From Curtobacterium herbarum (GTDB lineage: Bacteria > Actinomycetota > Actinomycetes > Actinomycetales > Microbacteriaceae), in NCBI RefSeq assembly GCF_016907335.1, contig NZ_JAFBBT010000001.1, positions 1,798,001 through 1,862,000 on the forward strand: DNA of 64,000 nt, written 5' to 3'. Position 1 is the stretch's first letter. Every line of letters starts with the position of its first letter. Under the pieces are notes generated by a model. The model did no database searches. It was given only the letters and a program-made list of their open reading frames with translations, and was not told the origin of the DNA. A program made the translations under genes and the position numbers. Positions 33,526 through 41,551 of this stretch are shown here, one piece after another.

Positions 33526-35061
33526 ATGACCGACGTCGACCTCGAGTTCGCCCGGGTCCGCCAGGTGCTCGACCGTCCGACGCTCCGACTGATGTCGCGT
33601 CCGACGAGCGCCGCGGTCGTCTCGGTGTTCCGCACGGTGTTCGACCGTGACGTGCAGTACGTCCCGGCAGACCGGATGCACCTGCAGGTCGAGGAGCACG
33701 TCGCGCGGCTGCAGGCGACCGGCGCGCGGGTACCGGCGAGCGACTCCCCCACCGTCGACACCCCGGCGGGCGAGGCCCCGCGTCCGAACGGCCGGTCGCT
33801 CTGCCGTGAGTGGGTGGCCGCGCAGTGGTTGGTCCGCTCGAACTCCCCCGACGGCGACGAGCAGTACAGCCTGACGAGCCACGCCCTCGAAGCACTGAGC
33901 CTCATCGACGCGCTGTCGTCCGAGCGCGCGCTCATCAGCGAGAGCCGACTGGCGATGATCGTCGACGCCGTGCACCGCTGGGCCGCCCGTGCCGAGCCCG
34001 ACCGGGACACCCAGGTCCGCCGACTCGACGCCCAGATCGCGGAGCTGCAGGCCGAACGCGACCGCCTGGCGCGCGGCGACGCGGTCGTCACGGTCGACGA
34101 GGACCGGATGCGCGACGGCTACACGAACCTCACCGACCTGATCCGGCAGCTGCCCAGCGACTTCAAGCGCGTCGAGGAGGCGGTCGCCACGATGCACCGC
34201 GAGATCGTCGAGGACTTCCGACAGGAGGTCCGCCCGATCGGCGAGATCCTCGACGACTACCTCGCCCGCACCGACAACCTGATGGAGTCGACTCCCGAAG
34301 GCCGGGCGTTCCAGGGAGCGTTCGAGCTGCTGCGCGACGACGCTCTGCTCCTCCGGCTCCGGGACGACATCACCACGATCCTGGAACACCCGTTCGCCGG
34401 CTCCCTCAGTCCGACCGAACGCCGGACCTTCCGCGGCACGGTCGGCATCCTCCGCCAGGGCATCGAGGACGTCCTCGCCCAGCGCCGGATGCTCACGGCC
34501 ACGCTCCGCGACCAGATCGTCGCGCACGACGTCGTCCGGGACCGCGAACTCGACGCCGTCCTCCGCTCGGTGAACCGGGGGCTGGCGGCCTGGATGGACA
34601 CCGGCTCGGCCCGTGACCGCGTCCCGCTCGGTCTGCTCCCGCCGTCCGCCACGGTCGGCACACTCCGCGAACGGTTCTACGACCCGGACGCCGAGTCCGT
34701 GCCGCCGCCGATCGAGGAACCGGACGACGACGTGTTCGAGGACATCGACGTCGACTCGCTCCGCCGCCACGGTGGTCCGCTGCTCGCCGAGCTGCGCGAC
34801 GTCCTGGCGCACGCGGCGAACGGCTCGAGCGTCGACGCCTTCCACGCGCTCCCCGCCGGGCAGCGCCGCCCCGTCGAGCTCTTCGGACTCGCCCACCTGC
34901 TCACCGGACACGACGACTTCGAGGCGGGCACGGCCTCCGCACCGCACCACACGGTCCGGCCCGACGGCGAGCCGGTCACCTTCCACATGCCCACCGCTGC
35001 CCTCGCCCCCGCGGGCGACACACCGCACCCCGACGACGAACCCGGCCAGGAGGCACGGTGA
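33526..35061 (+). CDS. jetA: JetA / MksF-like kleisin-type subunit (DUF3375)
   Basis: 511 residues from ATG 33526. The N-terminal region (LEFARVRQVLDRPTLRLMSRPTSAAVVSVF) and the central TDLIRQLPSDFKRVEEAVATMHREI, followed by coiled-coil-rich helices, match DUF3375, the JetA subunit of Wadjet and the kleisin-like MksF. It joins the SMC-like ATPase and JetB into a DNA-loop-extruding complex that recognises circular plasmids. The length fits the family. Its stop overlaps jetB by 4 bp. The tail from about 430 on is Asp/Glu/Pro-rich. This is the first gene after the tRNA-Val terminator; family assignment is by recall of motifs and gene order. Confidence 0.88.
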   Translation: MTDVDLEFARVRQVLDRPTLRLMSRPTSAAVVSVFRTVFDRDVQYVPADRMHLQVEEHVARLQATGARVPASDSPTVDTPAGEAPRPNGRSLCREWVAAQWLVRSNSPDGDEQYSLTSHALEALSLIDALSSERALISESRLAMIVDAVHRWAARAEPDRDTQVRRLDAQIAELQAERDRLARGDAVVTVDEDRMRDGYTNLTDLIRQLPSDFKRVEEAVATMHREIVEDFRQEVRPIGEILDDYLARTDNLMESTPEGRAFQGAFELLRDDALLLRLRDDITTILEHPFAGSLSPTERRTFRGTVGILRQGIEDVLAQRRMLTATLRDQIVAHDVVRDRELDAVLRSVNRGLAAWMDTGSARDRVPLGLLPPSATVGTLRERFYDPDAESVPPPIEEPDDDVFEDIDVDSLRRHGGPLLAELRDVLAHAANGSSVDAFHALPAGQRRPVELFGLAHLLTGHDDFEAGTASAPHHTVRPDGEPVTFHMPTAALAPAGDTPHPDDEPGQEAR

Positions 35062-35888
35062 GCGACACGACGCCAGCACCCGTCCACGACGAGGTCACCT
35101 CGGTGGACGACGGACTCGACGACGCCCCCGGAGATTCCGCGGACGAGCGCGAGGCCGAGCGGGACGAGAGCACCTTCGCGCTGTTCGAGGGCGACGAGGG
35201 TCGCCTCGACGAACCACAGCGCCGCGCCCTGGTCGCGCTCCTCCGCCACCCGTACGTGAGCGCCCGCACGCACGCCGACGAGTGGCGCGCCGTCCTGGAC
35301 GCCGAGCACCAGCTGCGGTCGCGACTCAACGACCTGTTCCTCGAACTCCACGTCGACCGGGACCGCGAGGTCGCCTTCAAGCGCCAGGCCCGGTCCGAGA
35401 GCACCCGACGCGGCTTCCCGACCCTGCTCCGCGACGCCCCGTACACGCGCGAGGAGACGATCGTCCTCGTCTACCTGCGGATGCGCCTGCGTGCCGACGC
35501 CCGACCGGGGCCCGACCAGGTCGTCGTGGACCGGGCCGAGATCCTCGGGCACGTGTCCGGCTTCCGACCGGCGACCGCGACCGACCGCACCCGCGACGAG
35601 GCCCGCGTGGCGAAGGCGATCGAGCGCCTGGTGACGGCCCGGGTGCTGCTGAAGACCTCCGACCCGGACCGCTTCCGGATCGCGAGCGTCATCGAAGTGC
35701 TCCTGCCGCTCGAGCGACTGGTCGAGCTCGACCGGTGGCTGACGAGCACCGCGCTGCGGAACGCGACCGCCGACGGCGGTGCGGCGACCGACGGGGGCGA
35801 GCCGGGCCTCCCGGCCGACGAGACCGACGCCGACGCCGAGACGGACCCCGAGACCGACGCCGACGACACCGAGGAGGACCGCGCGTGA
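35058..35888 (+). CDS. jetB: JetB / MksE-like subunit (DUF4194)
   Basis: 276 residues from GTG 35058, overlapping jetA and jetC by 4 bp each. Residues 35-225 form the winged-helix DUF4194 domain: ALFEGDEGRLDEPQRRALVALLRHPYVS at the start, LRDAPYTREETIVLVYLRMRL in the middle, and KAIERLVTARVLLKTSDPDRFRIASVIEVLLP at the end. Acidic tails flank the domain. MksE/JetB is the KITE-type partner that bridges the kleisin to the SMC-like ATPase. The C-terminal tail contains one of the recurring CGGGCCTCCCGG sequences (35803-35814). Confidence 0.88.
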   Translation: MSDTTPAPVHDEVTSVDDGLDDAPGDSADEREAERDESTFALFEGDEGRLDEPQRRALVALLRHPYVSARTHADEWRAVLDAEHQLRSRLNDLFLELHVDRDREVAFKRQARSESTRRGFPTLLRDAPYTREETIVLVYLRMRLRADARPGPDQVVVDRAEILGHVSGFRPATATDRTRDEARVAKAIERLVTARVLLKTSDPDRFRIASVIEVLLPLERLVELDRWLTSTALRNATADGGAATDGGEPGLPADETDADAETDPETDADDTEEDRA

Positions 35889-38800
35889 GCACCGTCGACA
35901 CCGACACCACGGGCATCCCCGCCCTGTTCGACACCGTCGCGCAGTGGCGGGCCGAGTCCCTGCAGGTCGTCAACTGGGGCGGCTTCCAGGGCCACCGCCA
36001 GGTCGAGCTCTCCGGCACGGCAACGCTCATCTCCGGCGCCTCCGGAACGGGCAAGTCGACGCTGATGGACGCGTACCTGGCGGTCATGATGCCGTCCGAC
36101 GTGCCGTTCAACGGCGCCTCCAACGACGCGACGACCGGTCGTGCCCGGAGCGCCGACCAGCGGAACCTGCTGACCTACCTGCGCGGCAAGGTCGACACCC
36201 GGCGGGACCCGGAGACCGGCGCGCTCAAGGACGTCACGCTCCGCGGCGACGAGCAGACCACGTGGGGCGCCGTCGCCGTCACCTTCCGGAACGACGACGA
36301 GCGGCGGTTCACGGTCCTCCGCGCCTACATCGTGCCGCGCCGTGCCCGCGGTGTGGCGGACATCCAGATGACCATGGCGACCGTCGACGACGTGTTCGAC
36401 CTGCGCCGGCTCGAGGACTTCGTGCCCTCCCGGTTCGCCCACCTGGAGCTGACCGGACGGATCCCGGGGCTCGTGATCCGGGACACCTACCAGGAGCTCG
36501 CGTACACGCTGCAGACCCGGCTGGGCATCGGCGACTCCGGCGGCGGCAACCGGGCGATGCGCCTGCTCGCCCGGATCCAGGCCGGCCAGCACATGCCGAC
36601 TGTCGACGCGCTCTACAAGTCGCTCGTCCTCGAGACCCCCGGCACGTACGAGGCGGCCGACCGTGCCCTCGCGCACTTCGCCGCCCTCGACGAGGCGTAC
36701 GAGGCGATGGACACCGAGGAGCGCAAGGTCCGCATCCTCTCCCCCATCACCGAGCTGCACGACGAGATCGAACGCTCCCGCGCGGCCGCGGCGGCACTCG
36801 ACGGCATCGCGACCGGCGCGGACGTCTCGCCGTTCGCGCACTGGACCGCGTCCCGGAAGCGGGAGCTGCTCGACCTGGAGGTCGAACGGAACACCCGCGA
36901 GCGGACCGCCACGCGCGCCGAGGTCGAGGCCGCGTCGGCCCGGCACGCCGCGGTGGAGGTCGAACTCCGCGACGCCGAGGCCCGACTGCGTGACTCCGGC
37001 GGCAACGCGCTGGCGCAGCTCGAGGACCGCATCGACCGCGGCACCCGGGAACGCGCCGCCGTCGCCCGCACCCGGGAGGTCTTCGACGAGCGCACCGCCC
37101 CCCTCGGCGAACCGCTGACGACCGAGGCCGAGTTCGCCGAGGCCCAGCGCGCCAGCCACGAGTTCCTCGGCACGTACAGCGCCCGCCGCGACGACCTCGA
37201 CGGCCGGCGCGACGCACTGACCCGCGAGGAGTACCCGCTCCTCGACCGCGAGCGGACCCTGCGCCAGGAACGCCGGTCGCTCGAGCACCGCCAGGGCGCC
37301 ATGCCGCTGCCGATGCACGAGGCCCGCGTCGCGATGGCCCGTGCCGCCGGCCTCGACCCCGCCGACGTGCCCTTCGTCGCCGAGCTGCTCGACGTCCTGC
37401 CCGCCGAGGAACAGTGGCGCACCGCGATCGAGTCCGTCCTCGCCCCGGTCGCCCGCACCCTGCTCGTCGACGAGGACCGACTCGACGACTTCAGCGCCGC
37501 CATCGACTCCCTGCGTCTGCCGGTCCGCGTGCAGTTCGAGGGCGTCCCGATGGGGCCGCACCTCGACCTGCCGGGCGACAGCTCGATGGTCTCCGGCAAG
37601 CTCGCGATCAAGCCCTCCCCGTTCAGCACGTGGGTCCGGGAGCGCATCGAGTCCGACCGGATCGACGCCCGCTGCGTCGAGGACGCCGCCGACCTGGGTG
37701 GTGGTGGCCGCCGCGTCACCGCCGCCGGGCAGCTCCGCGACGGCCGCCGCGGTGCCCACGGCGACCGTCGCCAGGCGAACGTCATCGGCTTCACGAACGA
37801 GTCACGGGTCCGCTCCGTCGAGAACGAGCTCGCCGAGATCGCCGCGGACCTCACCGCCCTGGAGGCCCGCCGCACCGACATCGCGCAGGACCTGGCCGCC
37901 CTCGACGCGCTCCGCAGCGCCCACCAGCACCGCGTGGACGTCACGTGGGACGCCGTCGACGTGGCCGGTGCCGACGCGTCACTCACCCGCCTGGAGGACG
38001 AACGCCAGGCCCTCCTGGCCGCCGACGACGGGCTGCGCACGCTCCGCGAGTCCGTCGCACGCCTGCGCGCCGCGCTCGACGAGGCCGCCGACCGTCGCTC
38101 CGCCGCCCGGCTCAGCGTCAAGCGGCTCGAGGAACGGCACGCGGTGCTCGTCGACGGCCAGGACGCCGCTGCCGACATCCTCGAGCGGTTCGCCGACGCC
38201 CCGGAGCGGCTGCCGGACGAGCAGCAGGAACGCCTGCTCGCCGAGGCCTTCGACGAGGTCGGCGCACCCGAGGGCGTGGACGGCTTCGACGACGCGACCA
38301 AACGCCTCCGCCGCCGGCTCGAGGAACGACTGTCGCAGGCCCTCGACGGCGCCGCGACCGCCTCGGTGGCCCTCACCACGACGTTCGAGCGCTACCAGGA
38401 CGCCTGGCCGGACCCGAACCTCGGCACCGGGGTCGCGTCGTACCCGGACTACCGGGCGATCCTGGACCAGATCGTCGCCACGGGCCTCCACGCCCGACGC
38501 AGCGAGTGGCGTCGCCGGCTGTCGCAGTGGAGCGGCGAGGACCTGGTGCCGCTCTCCGGCGCCTTCGACCGGGCGGTCGTGGAGATCGAGGAGCGGCTCG
38601 AGCCGGTCAACGAGATCTTGCGCGACCTGCCGTTCGGCGCGAACCGCGACCGGCTGAAGATCGTCATCCGCCGTGTCACCCGCGAGGACGTCACCCAGTT
38701 CCGCAAGGAGCTCCGCGCCCTGTCCGCGTCGGTCGACACCGAGCTGACCGACGACGTCCTCGAGACCCGCTTCCGACGCCTGCGCCGGTTCATGGCCGTC

Positions 38801-39250
38801 ATCCGCCCCGACCCGGAGTCCCCGCGCGGCCGGACGACGCAGCGGGACGCCGTCCTGGACGTCCGCCGGCACATGGAGATCACGGCCGTCCGGTACGACA
38901 CCGCGGGCGACGACCTGGGCGTGTACTCGTCGCTCGGCGACAAGTCCGGTGGGGAGACGCAGGAGCTCGTGGCGTTCATCGTCGGCGCGGCGCTGCGGTA
39001 CCAGCTCGGTGACGAGACCCGGCCGCGCCCGCGGTTCGCCCCGGTGTTCCTCGACGAGGCGTTCATCAAGGCCGACTCCGAGTTCGCCGGGCGTGCCGTG
39101 ACGGCGTGGCTGCGGCTCGGGTTCCAGCTCGTGGTCAGTGCGCCGCTCGACAAGGTCACGGCCCTGGAGCCGTCGATGGAGCGGCTGCTGTCGATGCGGA
39201 AGCACCCGGACACCGGGTACTCGTCGGTGACGGAGATCCGGCGGGACTGA
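35885..39250 (+). CDS. jetC: JetC / MksB-like SMC-type ATPase
   Basis: 1121 residues from GTG 35885. Walker A GASGTGKST is at 51-59, and the preceding LQVVNWGGFQGHRQVEL is the classic SMC/SbcC N-terminal strand. Two long Arg/Glu/Ala-rich coiled-coil blocks follow (about 270-520 and 620-880), with a hinge-like region between them around 480-620 (AGLDPADVPFVAELLDVL...). The C-terminal head has signature KSGGETQE (about 1020) and Walker B APVFLDEAF (about 1053-1060). It is the motor of the JetABC complex that extrudes DNA loops and singles out small circular DNA. The cutting subunit JetD should normally follow but does not: the next gene is a 113-residue unrelated protein. Confidence 0.9.
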   Translation: MSTVDTDTTGIPALFDTVAQWRAESLQVVNWGGFQGHRQVELSGTATLISGASGTGKSTLMDAYLAVMMPSDVPFNGASNDATTGRARSADQRNLLTYLRGKVDTRRDPETGALKDVTLRGDEQTTWGAVAVTFRNDDERRFTVLRAYIVPRRARGVADIQMTMATVDDVFDLRRLEDFVPSRFAHLELTGRIPGLVIRDTYQELAYTLQTRLGIGDSGGGNRAMRLLARIQAGQHMPTVDALYKSLVLETPGTYEAADRALAHFAALDEAYEAMDTEERKVRILSPITELHDEIERSRAAAAALDGIATGADVSPFAHWTASRKRELLDLEVERNTRERTATRAEVEAASARHAAVEVELRDAEARLRDSGGNALAQLEDRIDRGTRERAAVARTREVFDERTAPLGEPLTTEAEFAEAQRASHEFLGTYSARRDDLDGRRDALTREEYPLLDRERTLRQERRSLEHRQGAMPLPMHEARVAMARAAGLDPADVPFVAELLDVLPAEEQWRTAIESVLAPVARTLLVDEDRLDDFSAAIDSLRLPVRVQFEGVPMGPHLDLPGDSSMVSGKLAIKPSPFSTWVRERIESDRIDARCVEDAADLGGGGRRVTAAGQLRDGRRGAHGDRRQANVIGFTNESRVRSVENELAEIAADLTALEARRTDIAQDLAALDALRSAHQHRVDVTWDAVDVAGADASLTRLEDERQALLAADDGLRTLRESVARLRAALDEAADRRSAARLSVKRLEERHAVLVDGQDAAADILERFADAPERLPDEQQERLLAEAFDEVGAPEGVDGFDDATKRLRRRLEERLSQALDGAATASVALTTTFERYQDAWPDPNLGTGVASYPDYRAILDQIVATGLHARRSEWRRRLSQWSGEDLVPLSGAFDRAVVEIEERLEPVNEILRDLPFGANRDRLKIVIRRVTREDVTQFRKELRALSASVDTELTDDVLETRFRRLRRFMAVIRPDPESPRGRTTQRDAVLDVRRHMEITAVRYDTAGDDLGVYSSLGDKSGGETQELVAFIVGAALRYQLGDETRPRPRFAPVFLDEAFIKADSEFAGRAVTAWLRLGFQLVVSAPLDKVTALEPSMERLLSMRKHPDTGYSSVTEIRRD

Positions 39251-39297
39251 GCACGGTCCGGAGGCCGCTGCCGGGGGTCCGGCGGTAGGGTCGTGGC

Positions 39298-39639
39298 GTG
39301 TTCGGACGTCGCGCTCCCCGCCCTGCTGCCCCCGACGACCCCGCCGGGGCGGTGCCGCCGGACGTCCCGGTGCTCGGCATCGGTGCCGTCGTCCGGGTGG
39401 TCCCGTCGGACCGCGGCGACCAGTGGGCGGACGACCCGATCGGGTTGATCGTCGCTCCGGGAGGCGCGCAGCTCGCCGGGTACGCCGGCGCCGGTGTCCG
39501 GGTGGCCTGGGTCGTCGAGTTCGACGAGCCCGCCTGGACGACGGACGGCCGCGGCCCGTTCGAGCGCGCGACCGTCCAGAGTCGTCAGTTGGTGCCGGTG
39601 CCGATGGAACCGGAGACCGTGGACGCCGGAGCGTCCTGA
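39298..39639 (+). CDS. Small hypothetical protein
   Basis: 113 residues from GTG 39298; TAGGGT about ten bases upstream could be the -10 of a leaderless message. Residues 25-105 look like a small beta-barrel (VLGIGAVVRVV, DPIGLIVAP, VAWVVEFDEPAW), reminiscent of SH3-like or ferrous-iron-transport-A-like folds, but no family is recognised. It follows jetC by 47 bp on the same strand. It bears no resemblance to JetD, which is about 350-400 residues with a Toprim domain. Confidence 0.7.
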   Translation: MFGRRAPRPAAPDDPAGAVPPDVPVLGIGAVVRVVPSDRGDQWADDPIGLIVAPGGAQLAGYAGAGVRVAWVVEFDEPAWTTDGRGPFERATVQSRQLVPVPMEPETVDAGAS

Positions 39640-39643
39640 CCGG

Positions 39644-39751
39644 TCAGTACTCTTCGGAGCCGGACTTCATCATGGCGGCGAAGGCCAGGCAGGTGCCGAA
39701 GCCACCGAGGACGCCGATGCCGATGATGATGCCTGCGATGAGCTCGAGCAT
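39644..39751 (-). CDS. 35-residue single-pass membrane protein
   Basis: A short frame from ATG 39751, with GAGGAG eight bases upstream, the strongest ribosome binding site nearby. The peptide has one transmembrane helix (about 4-27: IAGIIIGIGVLGGFGTCLAF) and a short tail ending in Gly-Ser-Glu-Glu-Tyr. It converges on the 113-residue gene with 4 bp between stop codons. The good start signal and balanced helix argue for a real small protein; function unknown. Confidence 0.55.
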   Translation of the reverse strand: MLELIAGIIIGIGVLGGFGTCLAFAAMMKSGSEEY

Positions 39752-39855
39752 GGGGGTGACTCCTCGTGATCCGGTGCTGTTCAGCTGTCGCAAGGCTACC
39801 GGACGGTGCCGGTCCGACGTGCGGTGGCGCGCGCTCTGCACACGGTGGCGCGGAG

Positions 39856-41319
39856 CTAGCGGATGCCACGCATGAGTCGGAGCACCGGGCGGGCGACGAC
39901 GAGCAGGACGATGCCGACCACGACCGCGACCAGGCCGAGGACGGTGAAGTAGGGCGCCTCGTTCTCGGGGTCGTAGTAGCGGGAGAGCACACCGGTCATC
40001 GCGGTCCCGAGCGACACCGACAGGAAGAACAGTGCGACCATCTGCGTCTGGAACTTCGACGGCGCGAGCTTCGTCGCGACGGACTGCCCGGACGGCGAGA
40101 GCAGCAGCTCCGCGACCGTGAACACGAGCAGGATGCCGACCAGGGCGAGCAGCGGCGTGCCGTTCTCCCCGGTGCCGACGAAGGGCAGGAAGAGCAGGAA
40201 CGCCACGCCCATGATCCCGGTGCCCAGGCCGAACTTGGTCGGGGTGGACGGCTGGCGGTCGCCCAGGCGGGTCCAGAGCGCGGCGAAGAGCCCGGACAGC
40301 GCGATGATCATGATCGGGTTGATCGACTGCACCCACGACACCGGCATCGGGAAGCCGAACAGGTCGCGGTCCAGGCGCTGGTCGGCGTAGACCGTGACGA
40401 CGGTGAACTGCTGCTGGTAGAGCGACCAGAACACCGCGCTGCCGATGAACAGCGGGATGAACGCGAACACCCGGGAGCGCTCGTCCGCGGTCAGGCCGCT
40501 GGACAGGATCACGACGAAGTACGCGATGGTCGCGACGACCACGACGGCGACCACCACGACCGGCAGCGTGGACACGTTGAGCAGTCCGGTGAGCACGGCC
40601 ACCGCGACGACCACGACCGCGACGACCGCCACGACGACGACCAGCGGGTACCGGGAGCGCGGCAGCGGGTTCGTGACGTGCTGCACCGCGTCGGGCAGCT
40701 TCCGGCGGCGGATCGCGTACTGCACGAGGCCCGCGGCCATGCCGACCGCGGCGAGCCCGAAGCCGTAGTGGAAGCCGAGCGTCGACTGCAGCAGCCCGGT
40801 GAGCAGCGGCCCGGCGAACCCGCCGAGGTTGACACCCAGGTAGTACAGCGAGAAGCCGGCATCACGACGGGGGTCGTCGCGAGCGTACAGCGAGCCGACG
40901 ATCGTCGTCGCGGTGGCCTTGAGGCCGCCGGAGCCGAGCGCGATGAGCACGAGGCCGACGCCGATCCCCGCGACCCCGGGGACCAGGGCGAGCGCGATGT
41001 GCCCGAGCATCACGACGACGGCGCTGCCGAACAGCGTGCGGTCCGCGCCGATCAGCCGGTCGGCGACCCAGGCACCGATGATCGTGAAGAGGTACACCGA
41101 CCCGCCGTAGGCGCCCATGATCCCCTTGGCCAGACCCTCGTCGATGCCCAGGCCGCCGCGCGTGACCGAGTAGTACATGTACAGCAGGACGATGCCCTGC
41201 ATGCCGTAGAACGAGAAGCGCTCCCACAGCTCGACGGCGAAGGGCGTGGACAGCTCGAACGGCTGCCCGAAGAAGGTGCGTCCGCTGGTGCGCCGCTCGG
41301 GCTTCGTGGTGCTCGACAT
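39856..41319 (-). CDS. POT/PTR family proton-dependent oligopeptide transporter
   Basis: 487 residues from ATG 41319. The POT signature ExxERFxxYG is at residues 30-39 (ELWERFSFYG). About 14 hydrophobic segments follow, with the family FSLYYLGVNLGGFAGPLLTG stretch (FYxxINxG-type) in helix 5. The protein imports di- and tripeptides with protons through the cytoplasmic membrane. Its extra central helices, very rich in Val and Ala (about 215-275), are typical of bacterial POTs. It is transcribed divergently from the acyl-CoA oxidase-like gene; the 230-bp gap between them holds an inverted repeat. Confidence 0.93.
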   Translation of the reverse strand: MSSTTKPERRTSGRTFFGQPFELSTPFAVELWERFSFYGMQGIVLLYMYYSVTRGGLGIDEGLAKGIMGAYGGSVYLFTIIGAWVADRLIGADRTLFGSAVVVMLGHIALALVPGVAGIGVGLVLIALGSGGLKATATTIVGSLYARDDPRRDAGFSLYYLGVNLGGFAGPLLTGLLQSTLGFHYGFGLAAVGMAAGLVQYAIRRRKLPDAVQHVTNPLPRSRYPLVVVVAVVAVVVVAVAVLTGLLNVSTLPVVVVAVVVVATIAYFVVILSSGLTADERSRVFAFIPLFIGSAVFWSLYQQQFTVVTVYADQRLDRDLFGFPMPVSWVQSINPIMIIALSGLFAALWTRLGDRQPSTPTKFGLGTGIMGVAFLLFLPFVGTGENGTPLLALVGILLVFTVAELLLSPSGQSVATKLAPSKFQTQMVALFFLSVSLGTAMTGVLSRYYDPENEAPYFTVLGLVAVVVGIVLLVVARPVLRLMRGIR

Positions 41320-41493
41320 GGCGCACAGTGTGCCTCCGGAACGTGGGCCGCACCGAATCGGCACCAGGGTCCCGACGGATGTCCCGGGCGGGTCTTGGAG
41401 GGTTCCCACGAACGTCGTCGTGTCGCCCGGCCGACCGGTTGTGGCCCTGGCACGGCTGTCATGCCATCCGCAACACGGGTGCCTACGCTGATC

Positions 41494-41528
41494 TGGTCGG
41501 ACCGCCGTGTAGTGACGCGGTCCGACCA
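41494..41528 (+). promoter_or_regulatory. Perfect 12-bp inverted repeat, operator-like, ahead of the acyl-CoA oxidase gene
   Basis: TGGTCGGACCGC (41494-41505) and its exact complement GCGGTCCGACCA (41517-41528) are separated by 11 bases. A -10-like TACGCT lies at 41484-41489, so the repeat covers the expected transcription start, and AGGAGG of the downstream gene is 12 bases further on. This suits a TetR-type repressor site (fatty-acid genes are often so controlled) or an RNA hairpin in the leader. The controlling protein is not known. Confidence 0.55.
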
Positions 41529-41551
41529 CCGTGCAGTCCAGGAGGCACCCG

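Noticed and set aside
39298..39639. Small gene after jetC considered as a remnant of jetD
   Set aside because: The 113-residue sequence is a compact beta-rich protein without Toprim motifs (no DxD or conserved Glu), so it is not a truncated JetD.
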